A DNA stretch of 64,000 bases, taken from Gaiellasilicea sp963705515 (GTDB lineage Bacteria; Actinomycetota; Thermoleophilia; Gaiellales; Gaiellaceae). The stretch lies in contig CAVPJV010000002.1 of NCBI GenBank assembly GCA_963705515.1, positions 124,001 to 188,000 of the forward strand, given 5' to 3'. This document shows positions 26,996 through 36,257 of the stretch, one piece after another (position 1 is the first letter of the stretch; every line of letters begins with the position of its first letter). The position numbers and the translations under genes were made by a program. Below the pieces are notes generated by a model. That model was not told where the DNA came from. It made no database searches and saw only the letters and a list, made by a program, of their open reading frames with translations.

Positions 26996-27978
26996 TTCCG
27001 ACCGAGGCCGCACGACGCGCCCGGCGCCGCGGGCAGCTCTACATCGCCGCCGCGGCGATCGCGTGGTCGACCGCAGGAGGCCTGCAGCGCGAGCTCTCGG
27101 TCGACACGCCGACGCAGCTCGCGGGGCGCGCGTTCTTCGCCTTCGTCGCGATTGCGCTCTTCGTCGCGTTCCGGAACCGCGGTCGGACGATCGCCGCCTT
27201 CCGCACGATGGGCGTGGCCGGTCTCGGCGTCGCCGTCACCACGGCGTTCGCGTCGGGCTCGTTCATCGTCGCCCTCAACCACTCGACCGTCGCCAACGTG
27301 CTCTTCCTGCAGGCGGTCTCCCCGATCGCCGCGGCGCTCCTCGCCTGGATCGTCCTGCGCGAGCGGATCACGCGTAGAGCAGCGGCCGCGATGGCGATCG
27401 CGGTTCTCGGCGTGGCTCTCATGATCGGCGGCCCGGGCACCGGTGGGACGCTCGGCATCGGCTTCTCGCTCCTGATGACGCTCGCCTTCGCCGGCAGCAT
27501 CGTGATCACGCGGCACCGGCGCGACATCTCGATGGCGCCGGCGATCTGCCTCTCCCAGCTGCTGGTGGTCCTCGTCGTCGCCCCCTTCTCCCATCCGGCG
27601 ACCGTGGGCGAGCGCGACCTGCTCCTGCTCATCCTGCTCGGGGTCGGCCAGATGGGCCTCGGACTCGTCCTCTTCACGATGGGCGCTCGGCTGATCGTCG
27701 CGTCCGAAGTGGCGCTGATCACGCTGCTGGAGGTCGTGTTGGGCCCGTTCTGGGCGTGGGTGGCGGTCGGGGAGACGCCCGCCGCGATGACGATCGTCGG
27801 GGGAGCGGTCGTGACCGCCGCCGTCATCCTCCAGACAACCGAGAAGAGCGCGCCGCCGGAGGTCAGCCCGAGGCCAGCGCGCGAACCGCCGCGACGATCT
27901 CAACGTGCCCCGGCAGCGTCGCCGCCTCGAGATCCTTCTGGTACGGGATCGGGTGGGAGGCGGCGCCGACGCGCCTGA
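26992..27978 (+). CDS. EamA/DMT family membrane transporter
   Basis: About 328 residues with ten predicted membrane helices in two EamA repeats. The first repeat is roughly residues 15-140 (ALNHSTVANVLFLQAVSPIAA and LRERITRR) and the second about 150-280 (IVASEVALITLLEVVLGPFWAW and VGETPAAMTI). The family exports metabolites or amino acids. No ATG, GTG or TTG precedes the first membrane helix in frame; CTG 26992, in a CTGA overlap with the upstream stop, is the only sensible initiator. The C-terminal 45 residues are Arg/Pro-rich and lie antisense to the end of the E1 gene (27863-27978). Confidence 0.8.
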   Translation: MIPTEAARRARRRGQLYIAAAAIAWSTAGGLQRELSVDTPTQLAGRAFFAFVAIALFVAFRNRGRTIAAFRTMGVAGLGVAVTTAFASGSFIVALNHSTVANVLFLQAVSPIAAALLAWIVLRERITRRAAAAMAIAVLGVALMIGGPGTGGTLGIGFSLLMTLAFAGSIVITRHRRDISMAPAICLSQLLVVLVVAPFSHPATVGERDLLLLILLGVGQMGLGLVLFTMGARLIVASEVALITLLEVVLGPFWAWVAVGETPAAMTIVGGAVVTAAVILQTTEKSAPPEVSPRPAREPPRRSQRAPAASPPRDPSGTGSGGRRRRRA

Positions 27979-29870
27979 CGGGCGCGTCGAGATCCCAGAA
28001 GCAGTGCTCGGCCACGTGCGCCGCGATCTCGGAGCCGAAGCCGCCGAACCGGACCGCCTCGTGGGCGACCACGAGCCGGTGCGTCTTCGCCACCGACGCG
28101 ACGATCAGCTCAGTGTCGAGCGGGACGAGCGTGCGCGGGTCGACGACCTCGACGCTCACGCCTTCCTGCTCGAGCTGGTGCGCCGCCCGCAGCGCCTGCG
28201 GCACGAGCGCGCCGAGGGCGACGACCGTCACGTCCGTCCCCTCGCGCGCCACCCGGCCGACGCCGAGCTCGATCGCATAGCGCTCCGCCGGCACGGGCAC
28301 TTCGTCGCCGAAGAAGAGGAGCTTCTGTTCGAGGAAGATGACCGGGTCGTCCCCGCGGATCGCGGCCGAGAGCAAGCCCTTGGCGTCGTGGGGCGTGGAG
28401 GGCATGGCGACGACGAGCCCCGGGATGTGGGCGAAGAGCGCCTCCAGGCTCTGCGAGTGCTGCGCTCCGAGCCGGACGCCTCCGCCCGAGACCATCCGGA
28501 TCACGAGCGGGATGCTCGGCGCGCCGCCCATCATGAACCGGAGCTTCGCGGCCTGGTTCATGATCTGGTCGAAGGCGACGCCGGAGAAGTCCGAGAACTG
28601 CAGCTCGACGACCGGCCGCAGCCCGGTGAGCGCCGCGCCGATCCCGCAGCCGACGAAGCCGCTCTCGGTCAGCGGCGTGTCGCGAATGCGCTCGGAGCCG
28701 TAGCGCTCGTAGAGCCCCTCCGTCGCGCGGAACAGCCCGCCGACCTTGCCGATGTCCTCACCGATCACGATCACGTTCGGGTCGGCCTCGAGCTCGAGGT
28801 CGAGCGCCTCGCGGATCGCCGCGACGAAGCCGAGCGTCCGCTCCGTCTCGGGGGCCGGCGGCGGGTAGCTCCGCCTGGGGCCGAACACGGCGGGCAGCAG
28901 GTCGTCGGGCGTCGCGTCTTCGTCCGCGAGGGCGGTTCGTACCGCCAGCTCGACGTCGTGCTCGACGCCGCGAAGGACGGCGTCGACGCTGTCATCGTCC
29001 AGCTCGCCGAGCTCGCGGAGCAGCCGCTCGAGGCGTGGGAGCGGGTCACGAGCCTCCCACTCCTCGACGAGCGCCGGGTCGCGGACGTCGGGGAGGTTGG
29101 CGCGCATCGAGTGCTGCATTCGCCGGAACGTCTTCATCTCGAGGAACGTCGGGCCGGCTCCCTCGCGCGCCCGCTCGAGCGCTCGTGCGACCGCGGCCTC
29201 GACCGCGAGCAGGTCGTTCCCGTCGACGATCTCGCCGGGCATCCCGTAGCCGGCCGCGCGGTCGGCGAGGTCCTCGACCGCGCGCTGCGCCCGCCAGTCC
29301 GGCCGAGAGCGCGAACTGGTTGTTCTCGCAGACGAAGACGACCGGCAGCGCCCAGGTCGCGGCGAGGTTCATCCCCTCGTGGGCCGCGCCCTGACCGGCA
29401 GCCCCGTCGCCGAAGAACGCGACCGCCGCCTGCTCCGTCCCGCGCAGCTTTGCGGTCAGAGCCGCCCCGCACGCATGCGGGAGCCCGGCTCCGACGATCC
29501 CGTTGCAGCCGAGGATGTTCAGGGACAGGTCGGCGATGTGCATCGAGCCGCCGAGCCCCTTGCAGTAGCCCGTCCGCTTCCCGAACATCTCGGCCATCAT
29601 CCGGCGCAGATCGGCGCCGGCCGCGATCAGGTGGCCGTGCGAGCGGTGATGGCCGACGAGGAAGTCGGTGCGGCGCATGACGCCGGCAGCGCCGACGGCG
29701 ATCGCCTCCTGGCCGACGCAGCTGTGCGCGGTGCCGACGATGACGCCCTCGTGGAAGAGCTCGGCGGCGCGGTCCTCGAAGCGCCGGATCAACGCCATCA
29801 GCCGGTACTGCTCGACGAGCGGCGGCCAGTCGGCGGGCCGCTCCGCGGCGTCGGTGGCCTCCAGCTTCAT
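27863..29870 (-). CDS. 2-oxoacid dehydrogenase E1, fused alpha-beta, one-base frameshift
   Basis: Repaired, this codes for 668 residues: an E1-alpha half and an E1-beta half in one chain, as in some pyruvate, acetoin or branched-chain 2-oxoacid dehydrogenases. The alpha half has HHRSHGH, GLGGSMH and the thiamin-diphosphate motif from GDGAAGQG (residue 154) to ENN (183). The beta half has VIGEDIGKVGG, DTPLTESGF, GAQHSQSLEALF and VDPRTLVPLD. The start is ATG 29870. An extra base in the plus-strand TCCGG at 29298-29302 breaks the chain after CENNQFALSA; one frame over it continues DWRAQRAVEDLADR. No E2 or E3 gene lies nearby. The gene before it (VOC) overlaps by 4 bp. Confidence 0.85.
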
Positions 29871-30331
29871 CGGGGCGGCCGCTGGTGGAACTCGAAGATG
29901 TAGCCGTCGGGATCGAGGGCGTAGAGGCTCTTGCCGCCGGCGTTCGCCCCCGCGCTCATCTCGACGGGGCCGTCGGAGCGGAACTCGACGCCGCACGCTC
30001 GCAGCTCCTCGTAGAGCGCGTCGATGCCGCTGACGAAGACGCAGAAGTGACCGGTGCCGTGGTGAGAGGGCGGCGAGCGGCCCGACGGGCTGTCGCAGCC
30101 GTGGTACTGGAGCAGCTCGACGTCGACCTCGCCTCCCGGCACCCGCAGCATCGCCATCTCGATCCCGGTCGCGTCCGGCACGCCGACGATCCGCGTGATC
30201 TCCCGTTCCTCGTAGAGCCGCCGCCAGAGCAGCTCCAGCCCGAGCAATCCGCAGTAGAAGTCGAGCGAGCGGTCGAGGTCTGAGACGGTGATCCCCCCGT
30301 GACGGGGTCCGTCGATCGTCCACGCACTCAT
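29867..30331 (-). CDS. Glyoxalase/bleomycin-resistance (VOC) fold protein
   Basis: This 154-residue vicinal-oxygen-chelate protein has two beta-alpha-beta-beta-beta repeats. Likely metal ligands are the His in RHGGITVSDLDRSLDFYCGLLG, a residue in VELLQYHG, the His in GTGHFCVFV and the Glu in YIFEFHQ. Members include glyoxalase I, extradiol dioxygenases and methylmalonyl-CoA epimerase. Which one applies here is not clear. ATG 30331 is followed by the E1 gene in a 4-bp overlap. The divergent SDR starts only 29 bp away, so promoters for both must lie within or across coding sequence. Confidence 0.82.
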   Translation of the reverse strand: MSAWTIDGPRHGGITVSDLDRSLDFYCGLLGLELLWRRLYEEREITRIVGVPDATGIEMAMLRVPGGEVDVELLQYHGCDSPSGRSPPSHHGTGHFCVFVSGIDALYEELRACGVEFRSDGPVEMSAGANAGGKSLYALDPDGYIFEFHQRPPR

Positions 30332-30360
30332 GGGGTTAACGTACTTCGGAGGAGGGCTGG

Positions 30361-31129
30361 ATGCTGGAGAACCGGGTGGTGCTGGTCACTGGGGCCGCGA
30401 GCGGGATCGGCCGCGAGATCGCCGACCGCTTCGCGCGCGAGGGGGCGCGCTCGGTCGGCTTCGACCTGGCGGGCGACGCGGACGTCCACGGCGACGTGCG
30501 CTCTCCGGCAGACGTGGAGCGGGCGGTCGCCGAGGTCGTGACGGCGGAGGGGCGCATCGACGTGCTCGTGAACAGCGCCGGCGTGCGCGAGATCGGCGAC
30601 GTCTACACGATGGCCACCGAAGAGTGGGACAACGTGATCGCCGTCAACCTGAGCGGCACGTTCTACTGCTGCCAGGCCGCTGCGCGTCCCATGCGCGAGG
30701 CCGGCCGCGGTGTGATCGTCAACATCTCGTCGGTCGGCGGGCTGATCGGGCTCGCGCGGCGTCCGGCCTACACGGCGGCGAAGCACGGGGTGATCGGCCT
30801 GACGAAGAGCCTCGCCCGCGATCTCGGCCCGGCCGGGATCCGTGTGAACGCGATCTGCCCGGGCCTGATCAGGACGCCGCTGACCGAGCAGTACTTCGTC
30901 GACGACGCGTTCGAGGAGGGGCTGCGGACCGTGATCCCGCAGGGGAGGCCTGGGGTCGCCGCCGACGTCGCCGACGCCGCCCTCTATCTCGCCGAGCGAC
31001 CAGTCCTCGTACGTGAACGGAATCGCGCTCACCGTGGACGGTGGGTGGCTCGCCGAGAAGAGCTTCGCTGCCGGAGAGGACGCCGCCGCCACCTTCCTCG
31101 CCTCGAGCTCCACGGCCGACGGCGACTAA
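30361..31129 (+). CDS. Short-chain dehydrogenase/reductase, one-base frameshift near C terminus
   Basis: An SDR of about 255 residues if repaired. It has the NAD(P) loop TGAASGIG, NSAGVRE, NISSVGG with the catalytic Ser, and YTAAKHGVIG with Tyr and Lys. ATG 30361 has a strong Shine-Dalgarno GGAGGAGGG (30348-30356). One extra G near 30994 changes the frame after AALYLA. In the repaired frame the classical ending SDQSSYVNGIALTVDGGW follows, with the stop TAA at 31127-31129. The unrepaired frame would read through unrelated sequence to 31704, which is not credible. Substrate is unknown. Confidence 0.85.
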
Positions 31130-31133
31130 CGCG

Positions 31134-31657
31134 TTTTCAGGACAGCTATGCCACCATGGAGGCAACAGCAGCGCGGTCATCGAGCGCCTGCAAGCCGACG
31201 GGTACCACGTCACGGCGCCGCAGCTCGCGATCACGAAGCTGGCGGACGACGTCGCTCGCGTCAGGCACGTACTGGCCCGCCTCCGACCCCTGCGATCGCA
31301 CACCTCGACATCGACGAACAAGGCTTTGCGTGGCTGCCCGAGGACGACTTCCTGAACCATTTCGCCGCCGACGTCGATCCGACCAAGGCCCGCGTCATGC
31401 ACGCGGTTCAGCAACCGCTCCACGCGTCCGCGTTGGAGGAGGTCATGGGGACGCCGGCCTGGAAGTCGCTCCCGACCTGGTTCCTCGTTGCGGAAGGCGA
31501 TCAGACGATCCCACCCGTCGCGCAGCGGCAATTCTCCGCCCGGATGGGGGCGACGACCACGGAGATCGCGACGAATCACGTCGCCATGGTGTCCCACCCG
31601 GACGACGTCGTCACGATGATCGAGACCGCGGCGAAGGCTGCGCCGGTCCCAGCCTAG
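31134..31657 (+). pseudogene. Remnant of an alpha/beta-hydrolase
   Basis: Two pieces of one hydrolase can be read in different frames. The first (AVIERLQADGYHVTAPQLAI and LADDVARVRHVLAR) is the region just before the nucleophile elbow. The second (TPAIAHLDIDEQGFAWLPEDDF to the end) includes PTWFLVAEGDQTIPP with the acid and TNHVAMVSHPDDV with the catalytic His, ending at 31657. Between them the GHSYGG-type nucleophile segment and about 50-60 residues are absent, as is most of the usual N terminus. Related intact proteins are small esterases. With neither nucleophile nor oxyanion loop this cannot be an active hydrolase. Confidence 0.75.
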
Positions 31658-31700
31658 GAGAGCTGGCAACGAGATTCGCGGGAGGGAAATTGGCGGTCGT

Positions 31701-34700
31701 TTAGAGCAGGATCTCGTCCGCGTAGATCAGTCGCTGCTCCCAGACGGGCGGCGAGTGCGGATCCGCAAGGTCCTCGGGATCGCCCCTCAGGCGCTCCCAC
31801 TCTTCGACCGTCACTCTCCACTCGGCGTTCTCGCCGGGCGTGCGCAGCGGCAGCTCCTCAGGCGCCTCGAGCTCACCGACCCACGCTGCTTCGAAGACGT
31901 TGCGGCCGAAGCCGCGGACTGAGAGCTCCTCGGTCGCGACGGTCTGCCAGCCGAGGTCGGTCGGGATTGCCGGATCGTGCCTCTGGAGCCGGGCGACAAC
32001 GACGCGGTGCATGCGAACCCACGCGGCGTAGTCGTCGATCCCGGGGGGCGGGGCCGCGATCGACGCGCCGCGCCCCGGTGGTGGCTCTCGGACTCCGATC
32101 GGGCCGCTGACCACGACCCGCACGTGGCGGACATCGGTGCGGCTCACGCTCGTCGTCCGCTCCGGCGTGAGCTGGACGAAGTCGCACTGCACGGGCGCCG
32201 AGAGGTGACACCCCGGAATGCTGTCCGGTTGGTAGCGGGCAACGGCCAGCCGCACGAACGGCCAGAACGTGCTCCCGGGGTCGATCGCCACGTCGACGTA
32301 CCACAGCTGCCGGTCCAGGCTGTATTGCGGGCGGTAGCCGAGCACGACCACAGCGGGCGCTCCCGGAACGGCCGCCAACGGCAGGGTCGCCGGCGCGACG
32401 ACCGGGAGCGCGTCGCCAGGACGATCCTCGAGCCCGAAGACGCGGAGCAGGTTGTCGAGCTGGAGGAAGATCGCGCGCGGTGTGACCGGCGCGCTCAGCC
32501 ACACGGGATCGGCGCCCCACTGGCTGACGGGGTGCCGAAGCACCTGGCTGTCGTTGCCGCCTGGGGCGAGCACCACGCCGAGAAGCTCGTTTTCCCCGGA
32601 CGAGTACCAGGGTCGCTCGAGGTAGATCCGCACTCCGGCTCGGCGCTTGCGCCGGGTCGCGACCGGTTGCTCGGGCTCGGTGCCCGCCTCCCAGCGGAAG
32701 AGAGGCAGCACGGAGTGGACGACGGGCGCTGCCGGCCGCGCCGAGCTCGGCACCGAGAGCGTGAGCTCGGGCCCGACGACACTCTGTCCGTCGTCGACCG
32801 GCATCCCAGGGAGGGCCGGCGGCGGCGCCAGGGTCTCCGGGTCGAAGTACTCGCGGAACCGAGTAGAGGCGCGGAAGCGGTAGTTGATCGTGTGGTGCCT
32901 CGTGTCGCCGAGACGCTGGATCGCCGAGTGCAGCCAGACAGGCCCGGCTCCGGGCACTGTGATCTGGAGATCCGAAGCGCCGCCGTAGAGGACAGCCAGG
33001 TCCTCGCTCTCGCGGATCGGTGTCGTCAGCGCGATCGCCTGGGTGGCGCGCTCGTCGGGAACCGGGAGACTCAGGTCGTCGATCGGGTCGACCCAGTTGG
33101 CCTCCGCGGCGAGCTGCTCCGTGCTCGGCCCGTGGACGTCGACGGCACCGGCCAGGATGACATCGGTTGCTCCCTGGTTCGGGCGGAGCGCGACCATCGC
33201 GGTCGGACGCGGCGCCTCGAGCGGTCGTGGAACGGCGTGGACGAGCGTGACCTCCTCGAACGGGGTGAGCGCCCAGAGCCAGCCGTCGGCCGCCGCCTCC
33301 GCGACGTCGTCGTTCGAGCGGATGACGGCTGGCAGGCTGCGCCACGGCCCGAACAGGTCGAGGTCGGCGCGGTCGAGGGACGAGGCAAGGCGGAAGCGCT
33401 GGACATCACCGGCGGGAAGAGCGATGTGCAGCACGTGCCCGTCGAGCTCGCCCGCAAGCACCTCGGATCCCTCGAGCACGAGACGGAAGGGTTGGCGCTC
33501 GGGCCAGTCTCCGGGGTAGTGCGCCGTGAAACCCTCGGTTCCGAACGGGAAGGCGATGATCCGGTCGCGGCCGGCTTCCTGGAAGACGAGCGAGATGCCG
33601 CGGCCCAGGAAGTCCGGCAGGTAGGGAAGGACGAGCGCGTCCGTGTCGTGGGCGACGTACTGCCCCGGGGCGGGAGCCTCGCCGGTCGGCAGCGGGAGCG
33701 TCTTGAGGGTCGACGCCGGCACGGTCGGATCGTTGACGAGGGCTATGCCCTGCTGCGGATCGCGAACGCTCGGGTTGTCGAGCCGGGGAACGTCCAGGTC
33801 GAACAGGGTCCCGGCCTCGCGCACGGCGACCGCCAGCAGCTTCTTGTGGTCAGCGGGGCTGTTCGACCCGATCGCCTCGTCGAACGCGCCGTGGAGCTCC
33901 GACTCGCTCTGGCTGGTCTTGGGCGGCGCGAGGTGTCGCTCGCTGGCGCCGCGATAGCCGAGAGACGCATGCGCGGTCGCATAGGACGTCGGAGGCTCGA
34001 CCGTGATCTCGAGCGTGTCGAGATCCTGCGTCACGCCCGAGCGGACGACGAGCTGGCGCAGGGACTCGCCCGCGCTGAAGCGGTGTCTCGTGACGATCGC
34101 CGGCGGCTGCACCGGGTCCCACCGCAGGAAGGGCCGCAGCGGAGTGACCACGTCGAGCAGCTGCGGCGGCCCGATCCCCACGAGCTCGGGCAGGAAGATC
34201 GCACGGGCGAGCAGTTCGGGATCGCGGACGGTGGTATCGGCGATGAACGGCTGCGCCTCGTCGACGACGGCGTCGCCGAACGCGCGCGCCACGAGCGATG
34301 CCCGATCGACGGCGGCCTCCGGACGCGCGCGTGTCCGCGTGAGCGTCTCGGCACGGCGCGCGCGGAGCCGGCTGAGGACGATCCGCTCGATTCCGGCATC
34401 CGAGAGCAGCGGCAGCTCGGCTGCAGCCATCTCTTCGGGCTCCTCCACGACGGAGAACCGTCTGCGGAGGATCCCGGCCGCAGTCTCCGAGCGGAGCGTG
34501 GGGATCAGGATCTCCGCGGGGAGCGTGGCTGGAACGTTCGCCAACGCTGCCGAGACCGCGGCGACCGCGGGTGCAGCCGGAGACGGCGCCGGCCCGATGC
34601 CGTGGCTGCGGCTCGAGCCCGCCAGGTTGACCGCCCATGCACGGAAGGCGTATGAGCGCCCGTAGCGCAGGCGGGGCAGCGTGCCCTTCTCCACCTCGGA

Positions 34701-36255
34701 GGTGACGACGAGCGGCGTCACGGGGTCGGGGTTTGCGTCCTGGTCCTCGACGATCTCGTCGCCGTCCTCGTGCCTGATCCGCTTCCCGGGTCTCGCCGCG
34801 CTGAGGCTCCAGCCCTCCCAGCCGAAGACCGACTCGTGGACGTGCACCGGGCTCTTGTCGACGCCTGGCGTCTCAGTCGCGGTCGTGCCCTGGATGAAGC
34901 CCTCTTCGGGCAGATTGTCGACGACCTGACCCTTGCCGACCACCTTGGCGTCGATGCGCCGTGCGTGCAGCGTGAACCACGCCTTGGCAATGTCGTCCCA
35001 GACTTCGATCCGCAGGCCGTGAGTGACATCCTCCGTGTCGAGGAGCGGCGGGTCACCGTCCGTGATGGCAGTCACGAGCGAGCCCTGGCGCTCGATGCGG
35101 TCCTGGGTCTCCACCGCCTTCTTGTGGCGGACGACGGTGAAGCCGAGCGAGCGGAGGGCCGTGGGCGCGGCGTGAATCGGGTCGCCGTTCTGCTCGATCG
35201 CCAGCAGCCGCGGGATCGTCCAGATGTAGCGGTCGAGCTTCAGCGCCGAGCCGTCGGGGTCCATGTCCAGCAAGGCATAGCGATCGGCGTCGCCCACCCG
35301 AAGCCGCTCAGCGGCCCAGTCGTCCGTCCGCGCGACGGTCACGAGGTCGGTACCCGAGGTCTCACACCGGGTCCGGGTCGTGCGGCACGCTCCGTCATCC
35401 CCGTTCGGCACGATCCGGGCCGAGAGCCAGTGGCTGTCCTCGAGGCGCGACGGGTCGTCCGCCACCAGGTCGACAACGAGCCCGAGCTGACGCTGGAGAG
35501 CCGGGTGGTCGCCGACGAGCGTGCAGCGCTCGTGGAAGTCGGGCTCCGGCCGCGGCAGCGCTGCGGCGGTCGCGCCCGGGACCGGACGCTCGTGGTATTG
35601 GACGCTTCGACTCGGGGCGCTCGTAGAAGCGCCGCGCGCGGTGCACCTGCATGGCGAGGCGCATGAGCGGGTTGTCCTGGTTGTCGACGATGCTCTCGAG
35701 CCGGCGTAGCGGGATGGCCACCTGCCCCGGCTCGCCGGTCTCCCCGATCAGCCGGTCGAGCATCTCCGTGACTCGCGACTCGTCGTATTCGCCGTGCCCA
35801 GTACTTCCGACTCCCATCTGGCCCATGAGCCGCGTGAGCGGATGGACGCTCGGAGCAGGCGGCGACGTCGGGTCGGAGAAGATCGCGGCCAGGTGGAGCA
35901 CCTTGGCTGCGTCGTGCACCTCGCCCGCCCGGAAGGTCCGCCAGTGCCGGTCGGAGAAGTCGACGTTCTGAGGCCCGCGAACGGGTGTGTTCGCCGGGAA
36001 GATCGCGTCCCAGAGCTTGGGGTCGAGGTCGTCGAGGCGCGGCTTGACGACGATCGGCCCCAACTGGTCGAAGAGCTCGATCGTCGCGTGGCTCCCGAGG
36101 ATCTGCGCCCAGTGCGGGAAGTGCTTGAACGTCTTCAGCTTGCCCTCGGCGCCGTTCGGCGTCAGCCGCGGGGAGACGAAGAGGGAGACGTGGTACTCCG
36201 CCCCGGCGGCGACGGAGTGCGGAAGGGCGACGACGCTGAAGAGTTCGGTGGCCAT
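31701..36255 (-). CDS. Giant protein of unknown function (about 1517 aa), one-base frameshift
   Basis: I do not recognise a family. ATG 36255 follows the stop of the 1278-aa gene by two bases, so the pair is coupled. The chain opens MATELFSVVALPHSV and reads to about 35606, where one extra A (plus-strand TT at 35606-35607) shifts the frame. It then continues from SVQYHERPVPGAT without a break to DEILL at 31701. No signal peptide or membrane helix is visible. A fibronectin-like strand pattern (RYGRSYAFRAWAVNLAGSS) lies near residue 540, and similar isolated beta-rich stretches occur later. Few cysteines are seen. The absence of export signals suggests a cytoplasmic or specially exported structural protein, which is only inference. 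Confidence 0.7.
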
Positions 36256-36257
36256 GC

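Noticed and set aside
29290..29310. Programmed ribosomal frameshift in the E1 gene (also considered for the other frameshifts)
   Set aside because: No slippery heptamer or fitting downstream structure is seen, and no regulatory reason is apparent; error or mutation is simpler.
31977..34655. 892-aa open frame on the plus strand opposite the 1517-aa giant gene
   Set aside because: Composition is typical of an antisense frame (Arg, Val, Asp, Gly) with no domain, and the minus-strand gene has ordinary protein composition.
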